64,000 nt of DNA, taken from positions 1,682,001 to 1,746,000 of the forward strand of contig CANTUV010000003.1 of the NCBI GenBank assembly GCA_947685225.1, read 5' to 3'. The notes under the pieces are model-generated. The model worked only from the letters and a program-made list of their open reading frames with translations, was not told the origin of the DNA and did no database searches. Each line of letters begins with the position of its first letter. Position 1 is the stretch's first letter. Position numbers and translations under genes: made by a program. Source of the DNA: Garcia nutans (Eukaryota > Streptophyta > Magnoliopsida > Malpighiales > Euphorbiaceae). Below, piece by piece: positions 1 through 12,079 of this stretch.

Positions 1-2132
1 AATTATACTAAACAAATCATATGGCCACAATATATTAATGGTCACGCCTATAACTTATTAATCAATACTGCCCCTCTATTATTCTTTTTCAAACATTTCC
101 AATTACAATGCTAAGTTTGTATCGCAAAGATTACATATTCATTCTCTAAACTTTTGCTACACCAAGAGTTAACACATTTCAATTTTGTTTTAAAACAATT
201 TGCACTCGATCATATGATCATCATTAGCCTAACTCATGTTTCAACAATATTATCATTAACATCTCTTACGTATAAACATTCGATCATATGTAAATTTTAC
301 ACGATTTCCATTTATTACTCCATTTCTAATCTATCTCTTATAAAAATTTTCATGCATTATACTTCCCTTTTTTCCTTATAATCTCTTATTATACACATAT
401 GCACAGAACATTTTTGTATACATATACCTTGGGTCCAAAACATTATATGATAGTCAAGTTCAGTTATTACAATAACAATTTCACTATGCAGTATTACTCA
501 AGTCTATTCTCGTTCTCAATTGCATCACATAGCCTAGCTCTGCACAGGTCAAGACCTAATCTCTCTTAGGTCCGCTAATACATGCAATATCATTCTCAAT
601 ACCACTAGACATGTAATTGTATACGATAACAAACACACAATACCATTTTTTTTATCACATACACATTCATAGGTCACATTCATAATGTGACTTACTTTCC
701 ACATTTCTTACGTATTATAATTACATTCATATCGAAAACCTCATCTCACGTATTCTATACATGTATACACATAATCATGCAATTATATTTAATTCCTCTT
801 TTACATACAATCTATACAAATTTAACGTTTATTACTTTTCATTGAACATTATCATTCTCATTCTTTTAACATGACTTAGGTTATTCATCAATTCAACAGA
901 TATATACAATCTAACCATGATAACACTTCACATAAATCTTAGTCACATTTCTAATGTGACATCTCTCTCACATTTGTTTTTAAATGCGTTTAGTATTCCC
1001 TTCATATCCATTTTCATCATTTCCAGTCAAATTACTTAAGGTAACTCATTTTCACTTGTTTAGTCATTTTCCCTTTATTTCAAAATAAATTTTCGTATTA
1101 TCAATCATATTACCCCATTCATAGTACTTTCATAAGCAATAATATTCATTCCAAATAGCTCATATGCTTAATATATATTAAACTATCAATATCTAAATAA
1201 TCCCCATCAAAATTCCATTAAAACTCTAAACTCTCAACTTACTACTTTACCTAAACTTCAAGTTACTAATCTCGTTTTCTTAATAGTAACTTTAAAAACA
1301 TTATATATATATCCTAATGTAACATCAAAACATATCATTTTCACAATTATTAAAGCTCATTTCAAAAATCCAAATTTCACCTATTACTACCATTAACATG
1401 GGCTTTATCAACACTTAAGCATATCACATTTCTAACACTAAAATTATAATGTTTGCATTAAAACAACAATGAAAACAACACCATATATCTCCTTACTTTA
1501 ACCAACATCATCCCCTTTTTTTTAAAAAAAAAAAAAACTTAACTTTATATCACCAAACCTTAAATTTGCACACTTTGTCTATAACAATCAACTCACTCAA
1601 TATTCAACCATACTTTCTTCAATTTAATATCATATCTATCCATTTTAACAATCAAACAATATTTTCTCTCTCTAGCAATCCCAACATAATCTTTTTTTTA
1701 AGAAATAGATCCAAATTTTAGAGAAAAGAGTACTTACTTCAATCTTGATTTTTTTTAACTCATGTCCAACATTATTCTCATATTCATTTCTTTATAACCT
1801 ATTTTATAAGCACACTTCAATAATCAAAAATTTCAAATTTTGTTTTACTTAAGTAAACTTCAATTCTTTAATTTATCAATTAAACTTGTACAAATCTTCC
1901 CATATCATTTCTCTCTCTAGTTTTGCTTTCATGTAGAACCTCATTCATACACTATCATCCATCTCATGTAATTTAAATACATTACAAATCACATAATGCC
2001 ACATCCGAGACTAACTTAGGTGTTAATGCATATGCATGTATCACAAATTTCACTTTTCAAAAATTTTCCTCTTTTCTTTTTAAATCTACTTAGGCTGAGA
2101 ATCTCAAACCTAAGCTCTGATACAAAAATAAT
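1..2132 (-). mobile_element. Non-coding internal region of Tekay-like element D (LARD-like)
   Basis: About 2.1 kb of very AT-rich DNA with no supportable coding region; short open frames here are chance. It lies on the internal side of the LTR at 2133-4997, because a minus-strand primer-binding site sits at 2114-2125. The stretch from about 940 to 1270 matches 49681-50010 closely, including a GTCACATTTC..AATGTGACATC palindrome, so two elements in this window share the same non-coding interior. Tekay element A, whose LTR ends are similar, has gag starting only 170 bp from its PBS; here at least 2 kb follow without gag. I infer a large non-autonomous derivative (LARD-like) mobilised in trans. 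Its left end is outside the window. Confidence 0.65.
2114..2125 (-). promoter_or_regulatory. Primer-binding site, initiator tRNA-Met type (element D)
   Basis: The plus-strand string GCTCTGATACAA is the reverse complement of TGGTATCAGAGC with one mismatch. That sequence pairs with the 3' end of plant initiator tRNA-Met and primes minus-strand DNA synthesis. It lies 7 bp from the LTR edge at 2133, which fixes the element on the minus strand with its interior to the left. Confidence 0.75.
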
Positions 2133-4997
2133 TGTAACACCCCCATACTATATATAAGTACTATACATATACATTGTATACATACAGTACGTATATAAAG
2201 TATAAGCATGTCACTTTTCATTACATATTAAAACCTTTACCTTAGTTCCAAACAATAATAACATTTTATTTAAAGAACATTTACAAAATCCTTATACTTT
2301 TGACGATATTATATATATATAAATTACCTTGTCTTTTCCAAAATTCATTTAAGTATACATACATTTTTTTTTTATCAAAATACAACATAATCAAATTGTA
2401 CATGTATGCACCACCTTCTAGTTGGTCTCGAAATACTCTTACCCTCCTCGTGGCATAACGGTTTGACTCCCGAATCAACCATCTACTCACCTGCGCAATG
2501 AACACAACCGCGCTAAGCTCGAAAGCTTAGTGGTACAAATAAAGACTATAAACATACATTACAGAAAATCATATTCATATATTAACTTCATGTATCATTA
2601 TTTTCTTATCATGTTTACCATTTTCAATACACTTTTCATATATTTCTACTAATCTCATAATTTATATACATATATACATATATCATTGCAACAAACCACA
2701 ATTCAATAGCTTATCAGAACATTCATGAAATAATACTCACAATGTCCACATCCAAATACATATTACAATTCATATTGTATTTTCATAATCTCATCATTCC
2801 ACATAGTTCCTCAAGCCGCATTCATTTTCAGTAATTTGCTTATACATTGTGATCATATTATACCATAATCATTATCATATATCTCATAACATTATATCTT
2901 GTTCCATAATTCATATTATAGCAAAGACAACCATGGGCCCAAAAAGAATCTAATATGCTATTCAAAGTTTAGAGTTATTGACCGTAGGCGATATATATTT
3001 ATCCATGGATAATGTAACAGACCCAGTCTCTTGGACCTCAACCTGGCTAGACCCTAGGGCCCCAGTATCTTGGTCCTTAACCCTGCTAGACTGTTATAGT
3101 TTTTGAGGCTTATGACGTAGTCTTTTCACCCCAAAAACATCATATTTATTATTTTTCAGCTGGGCTCGGCTTACGACCCTGTCTTTCACCTGCCCAGTGA
3201 TTCATAGGCATGCCGCCAAACCCAAAACTCTGAAAATTGAATAACATACTAGGCATACAATTAATTCATTTATCTCATTATCAATCTCTTTCACAACTCA
3301 TTTCTCATTTCATTTCTCATAATCAAACTAGGCAACCATGCCCCAATTATTTCATTTGCATCATTATAGCCAACAACAATGGCTTCACATCTCATGCTTA
3401 AGGTATACACAATCAATTGCATAGTACATACATTTTGAAAGATCATTATATATATATATATATATTTCACATATACAATACTTTACTCAATTGCATTGAT
3501 ACATTATCATAATTCACATTATGCATATCACAACAAATAACTCATTCATCAACAATGTCTCAAGTAACTTAACACATTTCTCAACTAAATGTGTTAAGTC
3601 CCAATGTCATATAAATGTATGCAATCAATCAAAATTTGTACTTACCTCAAGAGAAACTCGCACCAATCTAAACTCATCTTCCAAGAATTCTCCAACACTT
3701 GGATTAGGGCAACTCAATCTCTTCAAAACCTAATCCAAAAGTGATCATACACACTCACTCATAGATACACATGAGATAATATAGATAAGAACTAACTAGG
3801 GAAAAATCTACACATGACACGCTCAACAACATGGGCGTGTAACTGATCGTGCCCTAAACCAACAACACAGAAGCTTTGACACGCTCAGTAACACGGGTGT
3901 GTCACTAGACGTGTCATTCATTCTGCCTCACAGAAACATTGACATGCCCAACAACACTGGCGTGTTCATGGCCTTGTCAATTACTTTATCTCACAGTAGC
4001 TATGACACGCCCAATGACATGGCCGTGCTAATGGTCGTGTCACCAACATTAAGCTCAACACCGTTGACCAGCCCAACGACATGGCCGTGTCAGGCAAAAA
4101 TTAAGTATTTCGAACTCTCATCCATGTAAACACAATCACTCCAAAATCCATACTACAACACCCTTAATCAACATCTTAGTTCATATTCATAAATCACTTA
4201 TCAATTCAACACTTATATAACTTCAACATATTATAATCATAATCATTATATACACCATCCATGTACCAATTACTTAATTCCCCAACTCATTTATACTAAA
4301 CCCTTACTAAACAATTTCAACAACTCATCATCATCCTCACAAATAACCATATCATCATCATCTAAATACAAATTCAACACATATATATACTTTAATCTTT
4401 CATTATCATCATCTTCACACACTAACCATATCAAATATAAACTCAATCAATAGAAATCAACAAAAGGAAATGAACACTTGAATTCTTTGACAAATCTTCA
4501 ATATCCACCTTCATTTCTCTTAAAACCCTTATGAATTTGATATATATGTGAACAAAATCATACTCTTCTCTCTCTCTCTCTCCCACGTTCAAGAAGAAGA
4601 AGAAGAAGAAGAAGAAAGAATAAAAGAAAGAAAGAAAGTCTTCTCTTGTCAACCTCTCATCCTTACCTTATATATATATATATATAATATCATACCCCTA
4701 AAAATTCTCCACCACAAATATTGATCCTCCCCTTTGACTTTCTTTTCTTCTTTTTCTCTTGTCATTATTATCATTATTATTAATTAATTAATTATTTACA
4801 ATTTACTTTTTCTACGCATGTTGATATATGAATATGACTTATATATTATATTTATATTTCCCATATTTTTCAAATACAATATATACATATCATCCTTCAT
4901 ATACATTTATCTCTTATAATATTTTCTTTACATATTTCACCAACTTATTCTCTCACAACTACTATTCCAAAGTACATAAAAAAATCGGGGTATTATA
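2133..4997 (-). repeat. 5' LTR of element D (2.87 kb, Tekay-like ends)
   Basis: The segment runs TGTAACACCCCC...GGGGTATTATA, the mutated form of the TGTAACACC...ATATTACA termini seen at 51712-54243. On the minus strand a TATA tract (4669-4690) is followed by a GA/AAG-rich leader (about 4560-4640) and a splice-donor-like GAGGTAAGTA (plus 3639-3648). A perfect CTAAGCT/AGCTTAG hairpin lies at 2513-2530, degenerate GGCTAGAC-type repeats at about 3026-3190 and a palindrome array at 3815-4093. The LTR ends against gag of element 1 at 4998, so D appears to have inserted into that gag; the matching TSD is outside the window. Confidence 0.75.
3815..4093. repeat. Array of imperfect GACACGCCC / GGGCGTGTC inverted repeats
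   Basis: About five units of roughly 55-60 bp, each pairing GACACGC(C/T)C with G(G/C)CGTGT(C/T) after a short loop. Several follow a CACAG(T/A)AGCTNTGACACG lead-in that resembles the leader of the units at 22853 and 55642. In the transcribed (minus) direction the array is about 600 bp downstream of the TATA tract. Confidence 0.7.
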
Positions 4998-6060
4998 GAA
5001 ATCCTTAGGCAAATTGTAAGAGTTGCTCCTCCTGCACAACCTCCACCGCCAATGCTCTAAAGATCTCCTTTAGAGAGAATTAGAAAATTGGGAACAGAAG
5101 ATTTTGAAGCTTGTGACACTAATGAGTCTTCAATAGCAGAGTATTGGATGGAGAGGATTGTGAGAGTTTTTGATATTCTGCATTGTACTGATGAGGAAAG
5201 ATTAGAGTGTGCAGTTTCCTTATTGCAAGAACAAGCTTTTTCCTGGTGGGATACAAAGCAGAAAGGTGTACCCGCAGGTAGTCTTACTTGGGCATTTTTC
5301 CAAGAAGAATTTAAAAAGGAATATATTAGTGAGATCTATTTGGAGGAGAATCATCTGGAATTTTTGTATCTTAAGCAAAGACAATTATTTGTGTTTGAAT
5401 ATGAGAGGCAGTTTGTTCGCCTCAGTAAATATTTTCCAGAGTTAGTTGTATCTGAGGAAGAGAAGTGTAAACGGTTTGAACAAGGTTTGAATAGTCATAT
5501 TCGGGTGTATTTAATAGCAATGAGGATTAAAGAGTTTTCCACTCTTGTTAATGCAGCAGTTGCTATAGAAAATGAGATTAAACAAGAGCAGGGAAGAAAG
5601 CAACAATTAAAGAAGGGATTTTCTAGTGAACAACAACAAGCTAGCTAGAAAAGACAGAGAAATATTCAAGCCCAAACTCAGGGGTTTAGTAGAGGAAGTG
5701 GAGCAAGTTTTCATAGATCTAGAGGTGGTAGGTTTAGAGTGGCTACAGGCTCTTCTTCAATAGTTGTTACTACACCTTGTCAATATTGTGGTAAGGGTCA
5801 TGCAAGTGAAGACTGTTGGTTTAAAAAGGGGGCTTGATTGAAATGTGGTTCTTTGGAGCATTAAATTAGAGATTGTCCAACAATAAAAGAATTAGAAGTT
5901 GTGGAAGAACAAAGTTCTATACAAAGGTCTCAGTCAAGCTATAAGACAGGTAGAGGTGGTCGACCCAGTATTAGTCAGCAGAGAGGATCTGAAACAGTGG
6001 ATAGACCTCAGAGTCGAGGCAATGCTCCAGCTAGGGCCTATGCCATGAAAGTTGTGGAAG
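4998..6060 (+). pseudogene. gag pseudogene, Tekay element 1
   Basis: Structural capsid/nucleocapsid protein of a Ty3/gypsy element. The frame is recognisable from about 5000 by alignment with gag of element A: both have an APPAQPPPP-like stretch, then K.G.EDF and a retrotransposon-gag core (WW.TK, FFQEEFKKEY, EFLYLKQ). A CCHC knuckle is visible at 5778 (CQYCGKGHASEDCW), and a second one is broken. Stops interrupt the frame at about 5646, 5836 and 5863. The first codons are lost because element D cut in here. Codon use is AT-rich like the surroundings. Confidence 0.85.
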
Positions 6061-7920
6061 ACCAGGATGCTCCTGATGTTGTAGTTGGTAAATTTTCATT
6101 ACTTGGACTTTATGTGTATGCATTGTTAGATCCTGGTTCTACACATTCTTATATTTGTACAACTATAGCTTCAGGAAGGAAAATGTGTGTTGATAAACTT
6201 GATTATGAGATAGAAGTTACAAATCCCTTAGGCCATAGTGTGAAGGTAAATAGAGTATATTGAAATTGTCCACTTAGAGTTCATGATGTGGAGCTTTCTA
6301 CTGATTTGATTGAACTACCATTCCATGACTTTGATGTAATCTTGGGAATGGATTGGTTGTTCCGACATCAAGCAGTTATGGACTGCTGTAGTAAAGTTGT
6401 AACTTTTAAGATTCCGGGTTATGGTGAAATTGTAGTTCAAGGAGAAAAGCAATTTTATCCTTCTAGTTTGATTTCTGCAGCTAAAGCTAGAAGGCTAATT
6501 AGGAAGAGATGTGAAGCTTATCTTGCTTATGTTAATGATACACGACATTCAAGCAAGGTTTTGGGAGACATACCTATAGTGAGTGAGTTTTCGAATGTTT
6601 TTCTGGAAGAATTACCTGGAGTACCACCAGAGAGAGAGGTAGAATTTGTTATTGATGTAGTTCTAGGTACAACACCAATTTCTCTTCCACCATATAGAAT
6701 GGCACCTCTGAAATTAAAAGAATTAAAGGTGCAACTCCAAGAATTGCTTGACAAAGGATTTATAAAACCTAGTGTGTCTCCTTAGGGTGCACCAGTTTTG
6801 TTTGTGAAGAAGAATGATGGTACTTTAAGATTATGCATAGATTATCGGTAGTTGAATAAAGTGACTATTAAGAATAAGTACCTGTTACCTAGGATTGATG
6901 ACTTATTTGATCAGTTGAGAGGAGCGGGTGTTTTCTCTAAAATTGATCTTAAATTGGGTTATTATCAGATGAAAATTAAAGAAGTAGATATTCCAGAGAC
7001 AGCTTTTAGAACTCGATATGGACATTATGAATTTTTGGTTATGTCCTTTGGTTTAACTAATGCTCTAGCAGCTTTTATGGACTTGATGAATCGAGTCTTT
7101 AAACCCTATTTAGACCAGTTTGTAGTTATTTTTATTAATGATATACTGGTTTATTCTAGAAATAGAGAGGATCATAATAAGCATTTGAGAATCGTACTAT
7201 AGACACTAAGAGAGAATCAATTGTATGCTAAATTATCAAAGTGTGATTTTTGGTTGACGGAAGTGGCATTTCTAGGACATGTAGTGTCAGCTAATGGTGT
7301 TCGTGTGGATCCAAGTAAAATTGAGACTATTTTGAATTGGCAGCCACCAAAGAATATAACAGAAGTCTGAAGTTTTCTTGGGTTGGCTGGATATTATAGA
7401 AGATTTGTTCAAGGGTTTTCGAAGATAGCACTTCCCTTAACTAAGCTCCTTAGAAAAGAAATTAAATTTGAGTGGAATACTCAGTGTCAAGCTAGTTTTG
7501 AACAATTGAAGGCGATATTAACTGAAGCGCCTGACTTAACCCAACCGATTCCAGGTAAAGACTATGTTATTTATAGTGATGCTTCTCATCAAGGACTTGG
7601 TTATGTATTGATGCAAGAGGGCAAGGTAATTGCTTATGCTTCTAGGCAATTAAAATCTCATGAATTGAATTACACTACACATGATTTGGAGTTAGCTACT
7701 ATTATATTTGCTCTTAAAATCTGGCAACGTTATTTGTATGGTGAAAGGTGTTATATTTTCACTAATCATAAAAGTTTAAAATACTTGCCAACACAAAAAG
7801 AGCTAAATTTAAGGCAGAGAAGATGGATGGAATTGATCAAGGATTATGATTGTATCATCGACTATCATCCTGGGAAAGCTAATGTGGTAGCCGATGCTTT
7901 AAGTCTAAAGACTTTAGTAG
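6061..7920 (+). pseudogene. pol pseudogene: protease, RT and RNase H, element 1
   Basis: Polyprotein domains in order. Aspartic protease with LLDPGSTHSYI at about 6126-6158. Reverse transcriptase from about 6690, with IDDLFDQLRGAGVFSKIDL near 6891 and the catalytic box at 7128-7154. RNase H from about 7560 with YSDASHQGLGYVL and a THDLELA motif. The catalytic box reads FINDILVYS instead of the family's FIDDILVYS, so a metal-binding Asp is lost. In-frame stops occur at 6261, 6783, 6849, 7200 and 7368. All domains stay in one frame up to the insertion at 7921. Confidence 0.9.
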
Positions 7921-8010
7921 GTATGTTGTATACAGAATATTTTAACATTTTATATATATATATATATTTATTAAATATACTAAATGATATCATGTGTTAT
8001 GTTAGCATAA
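7921..8010 (+). other. Small AT-rich insertion between RNase H and integrase of element 1
   Basis: About 90 bp of mostly A+T, with a TATATATATATA run, separate the RNase H end (VVADAL) from the start of the integrase linker (VEPTIRQKVIEAQ). The frame changes across it. It begins with GTATGT and holds TACTAAAT, so it looks intron-like, but removing it at the available AG sites does not keep the frame. I treat it as a small insertion. Confidence 0.5.
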
Positions 8011-9480
8011 TTGAGGGTTGAACCAACCATTAGGCAAAAAGTGATAGAAGCTCAGAAACAAAATAAAAAATTGTTAGAATTTTTGAAACAAGTGCATGAA
8101 GGGGAAAAGCTAGATTATGTTGTGTCAAAAGATGGTGGAGTGTATTATAGAGATCGATTGTGTGTACCTGATGTGAAGGAACTGAAGGAATGTATTCTTG
8201 GTGAAGCTCACAATACTATATATACCGTACATCTCGGAAGCAACAAGATGTCCCAGGATTTGAAATCTCATTATTGGTGGCCTGATATGAAAAGAGATAT
8301 TACTGAATATGTGACTCGATGTTTAGTATGTCAACAAGTCAAAGTAGAACATCAAGTTCCATCGGGTCTTTTGCAACCTATATCAATACCGTAATGGAAG
8401 TGGGATAGAATCACCATAGATTTTGTGACTAGACTTCCAAATACCCAAAAGAAGCATGATAAAATTTGGGTAATTGTTGATCGATTAACTAAATCAACTC
8501 ATTTCCTTCCCATTCGAGTTGACTATTCAATGAATAAACTTGCAGAGTGGTATGTTAATGAGATAGTTAGGCTTCATGGAGTACCAATATTTATTATTTC
8601 AGATCGAGACCCTCGCTTTAAATCCAGATTTTAGGTTTCAGAAAGCATTGGGTACTTGACTTCATTTTAATAATGCATTTCATCCACAAACAGATGGTCA
8701 ATTAGAAAGGGTGATACAAATACTTGAGGATATGCTTAGAAGTTGTGTAATTGATTTTGAAGGTAGCTGGGATAAATATTTGCCTTTAGTAGAATTTGCC
8801 TATAACAACAGTTATCAAACGAGTATTGGAATGGCTTCATATGAGGCACTCTATGGAAGGAAGTGTAGAACTCTATTGTGTTGGGTGGAATTGAATGAGA
8901 GCAAACTTGTAGGACCTAATCTCATAAAATAAACTGAAGATAAAGTGAAGCATATAAAGGATAGATTACAAATTGCAATGGACAGACAAAAATCTTATGC
9001 AGATTTGAAACGGCGTGATGTTGAGTATAATGTGGGGGATAAGGTAATTTTAAAAGTATCAGCATGGAAGAAAGTTCTTCGCTTTGGAAAGAAAGGTAAA
9101 TTAAGTCCTAGGTTCATTGGACCATATGAAATACTTGAACGTGTAGGTCCAGTAGCCTATCGACTAGCTTTGCCTCCAAAATTGGCTAAGATTCATAATG
9201 TATTTCATGTGTCAATTCTTAGGCCCTATAGATTAGATCCTACACATGTGATTCAAGTAGAGTCTATTGAAATTCAGCCAGATTTGAATTATAAAGAAGA
9301 ACCGGTGGCTATCTAAGCTCATGAAATAAAGGATTTGCGCAATAAGCGCATTCCTTTAGTAAAAGTGTTGTGGAGGAATCATTCGATAGAAGAAACCACT
9401 TGGGAAAGCAAAAAGATAATGAGACAACAATATCCTCAATTATTTCAAGCGTCTATAACAGGTAAATTTCGAGGACAAAA
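8011..9480 (+). pseudogene. Integrase pseudogene with chromodomain-like tail, element 1
   Basis: Inserts the cDNA into the genome. The zinc-binding HHCC region lies at about 8205-8345 (H..H..WWPDMK, CLVCQQVK). The catalytic core has IDFVTRLP (about 8415), ISDRDPRF (about 8597) and TDGQLERV (about 8691), matching the D-D-E positions. The GPY/F module RFIGPYEILERVGPVAYRLALP is cut by no stop, and a chromodomain-like end follows at about 9340-9420. Frameshifts at about 8634-8710 and stops at 8632, 8930 and 9314 kill it. The order PR-RT-RH-IN shows Ty3/gypsy rather than Ty1/copia. Confidence 0.88.
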
Positions 9481-9484
9481 TTTC

Positions 9485-9500
9485 TTTAGAGGGGGAGAAT
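9485..9500 (+). promoter_or_regulatory. Polypurine tract (plus-strand primer), element 1
   Basis: TTTAGAGGGGGAGAAT directly precedes TGTAATG at 9501. Purine runs in this position prime plus-strand synthesis, and the same AGAGGGGGAGAAT is seen in inverse orientation beside the LTR of element A at 54244. Confidence 0.85.
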
Positions 9501-11716
9501 TGTAATGTTTAAAATTTTAGATACTAAACTTTTAAATTAATAGTGATAATTAATAATGAATTGTGATATAAGTGATATAGATAAGCGATGTAAATAGTGG
9601 ATCTCAAAATTTTACCGAAGAAATTAATTATTTTTACGGTTTTATGAGATTTAAAATTGAATTAGAATCAAAGGATTAGAAAGAGGGTGCACCATAACTA
9701 GGATGAGATTGGCCACACTAGATTGAGCTATATATATGTGTGTGTGTGTGTGTGGACAGGTGTAAGAGTGTAGAAATTTCTTTTCTCTCTTCATCATTCA
9801 CTTTCATCATCACCTTCACCATCAAAACTCCTTCTTGCTTCCTCCTTCCAAGATTTTGATCAAAACCAAAGAGAAAATAATATCTAGTTATAAGTTTTTA
9901 GAAGATTAAGTTGGAAAGTTGAGATTATTAACAAGTAATTAGAGAAAAAGAAGAGCTTGAAGAGGTATGTGTTTATGTATTTTAATTTACAAATATTTAT
10001 TTCTCTTTGAGTTTTAATGTTTAAATTAGTTTATTGGGTCATTTAGAGGAGATATTTCCTAAATATTGGATAAATGAATTGTTGTGTGATATATGTAGAA
10101 ATTGAAGTTGTTGATGTTGTTTTTCTTAATTTTGAGTGATGATTGTGAAAGTTATTGAGTAGATCATTTGTTAAATACTTGATTAATTAAAGTTTTAGTA
10201 AGGTACTAGAAATAAATTCTTTTTATGTCAAAACTTTGATTTTGATTCATTTTTATCTTCGATCTTCAATATGTTTGTGTTTTATGAAGTTAAAAGTGTA
10301 AAATTCATTATTTTAAGATGCTACGGGAGTGGCTTTAAGGTGCCATGGGCATGGTATCGAAGTTAGGACTGCTAGTGGAAGAATTACTCCGAAAATAATC
10401 CCAAAATCAATGACACGGCCGTGGCAATTGAGTGCCACGACTGTGGGATTGAAAGTGATGATGTTTCTTCAAAACTTTTGATAAAACAGAGCAGTTCTAA
10501 ATGCCATGGCTGTGGCCCTAGAAGGCCACGACCGTGGGGTCTTCAAAGTCATTTTACAGCTTCATTTTGTATCCCACGGGTGTGGGGTTGAGTTGCCATG
10601 GTCGTGGGGTACCTAAATGATGTTTTTGACTTGTATTTTGTGATATATGGGCCTAGTATGAGGCTAATATGTTTATGTTTATTACTTTTGTGTTGGGAAT
10701 TCATGTGTAAGTGTTGAAAGTATGAAAAAAAATGATAAACTTTGAATTTGTGGTAAATATATATAATAGTAAATGTTGATGAAAGTATTGTTTCATTGAA
10801 ATGATATATCCATTTCAGTGTTAACTACAAACTAATGAATTGCCCTAATCATACTGATTTTAGATCTAGCTTGGGATTGAATGGCTAGCCAAAAGGGAGG
10901 ATATCCAAAGTGTCAGTGGGCACTTTGTGCCATCAATAGACACTCTGTGTCATCATACTCAGTGGAAATTTGTGCCATAGTGGGCCATTGGCCAAAATTC
11001 TATACAGTGGCATTAAATTGCCATCAGTGACCCATTATCTAAATCTAGAATTTGAGTTCAGTGTGTATGGGCATAATTAACAAATTTATATATAATGAAA
11101 ACAATGTGTTATTCAGTTGTCGATAAATTAGTCAATTATGAATCTAATTGTGCTTAGCATTTCAATTTACAATGAATTTAGTTAATTTCTTTATTTAACA
11201 TTCGAAAAGTAATGCAATTCGATGTTTCTAAATTATTTAATTGATAGACCTCTTTTTATTAAATTTTCTTGCATATTATGAATACATAAGCACCACTAAG
11301 CTTTGCTTAGCGTGTTAAAATTTTTTCTGATGCGTAGATCAAACAAGTAGAGTTGAGACCGTAGAGTGAGAGGCTTACGTTCTTGATCAACTGCATCATC
11401 AAGGTTCAATGAACAATATTGTAAATATTGTAATCTTTATGGTTCACATTGCAAAACTTTATAGTTTTGTATGACAGTTGTACTAGTTTGAGAGTAGTTT
11501 GAGAATATTTATAATAATGTAAGTTTTCATGAAGAGTTCTTATAAATATATGGATATATGTGTGTAATATAGAAAACTTAACAATTGCATTATTACCTAA
11601 AGGTTTTATGACTTTATTTCTTTAGTACATACATAGACATATATATAGAACAATTGTAAATGTTAGGTGACATCTCCTATGTAGGTAAGTGTATGGTCTA
11701 TGTAGGCAGTGTTACA
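9501..11716 (+). repeat. 3' LTR of Tekay element 1 (2.2 kb)
   Basis: Runs TGTAATGTTT...CAGTGTTACA. A TATA tract lies at 9729-9737, followed by a (GT)n run, a CT-rich leader and a splice-donor-like GAGGTATGT (GTATGT at 9965-9970), then the palindrome array at 10412-10610. Repeated GTGCCATxxxTGGCA-type stretches occur around 10910-11030. A CTAAGC-TTT-GCTTAG hairpin lies at 11296-11310. The flank at 11717 is Athila-like gag. Confidence 0.85.
10412..10610. repeat. Array of CCACGACCGTGGG-type palindromes in LTR of element 1
   Basis: Successive GACACGGCCGTGGC, TGCCACGACTGTGGG, GCCATGGCTGTGGCC, GGCCACGACCGTGGGG, TCCCACGGGTGTGGGG and GCCATGGTCGTGGGG. Each is self-complementary or nearly so, 15-45 bp apart in otherwise AT-rich sequence. 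A weaker unit occurs near 10340. The array lies about 680 bp downstream of the TATA tract. Confidence 0.75.
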
Positions 11717-12055
11717 GTTTAGCTATGCTGGATCTTGGTTGAGCTGGGGCATAAGATATTGCTTAAGTGTCATATTTTACAGATCCTCCATGATTGGCTC
11801 TCTATCAGAAGAGCCAGTTGGATTATCAATTTTAAGAGTTGATGCTGAAGTTCCTTCCACTATTTCCTATACTTTCCTTTCCTTCTTCTTTTTCCTGAAA
11901 AATTATTCAATTTCTGGATTATATAGCACAAGTTCTGTATTTGGATTTCTTCGCATATAATTCAGAAATTCTTCAATTAAAAGTACAGAAATTAAAACAG
12001 AAAATAAAAATTCAAAGCAATAAAAATTTAATATTATTAATATTAGATTAGTCTC
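11717..12055 (-). pseudogene. Athila-like gag N-terminus and leader (minus strand remnant)
   Basis: Read on the minus strand this matches the plus-strand sequence at 35560-35830: a shared GAACTTGTGCTATATAATCC-like start, a glutamate/lysine-rich stretch, then 'ACAACTATTAAGATTGAT..' and 'CCAATCATGG(A/T)GGATC'. It is the first part of an Athila-type gag with stops and no usable frame. It is cut at 11716 by the LTR end of element 1. The 90 bp next to the PBS are untranslated leader. Confidence 0.7.
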
Positions 12056-12073
12056 TCCCTAGCAATGACGCCA
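12056..12073 (-). promoter_or_regulatory. Primer-binding site, tRNA-Asp type (Athila-like, minus)
   Basis: Plus-strand TCCCTAGCAATGACGCCA matches the 3' end of plant tRNA-Asp (TCCCCGGCAACGGCGCCA) at 14 of 18 positions. Athila and related Ty3/gypsy elements commonly use tRNA-Asp. The mismatches are all transitions, as expected for an old methylated copy. Confidence 0.7.
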
Positions 12074-12079
12074 AAAACT

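Larger units (their letters stand above)
4998..11716 (+). mobile_element. Decayed Ty3/gypsy Tekay-type element 1 (5' end displaced)
   Basis: Plus-strand element read as gag, protease, RT, RNase H, integrase, polypurine tract and 3' LTR. The 5' LTR and the start of gag are separated from the rest by element D. Its 3' LTR ends at 11716, directly against Athila-like gag on the opposite strand, so it inserted into that older copy. The integrase C-terminus, with a GPYEILE motif followed by a chromodomain-like IPLVKVLWRNH..EETTWE tail, is what I recognise from Tekay/Del chromoviruses. Many in-frame stops show an old, inactive copy. Confidence 0.85.

Noticed and set aside
7921..8010. True spliceosomal intron in pol of element 1
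   Set aside because: With the GT at 7921 and AG sites at 8005 or 8015 the integrase frame is not restored, and one choice leaves a TAA.
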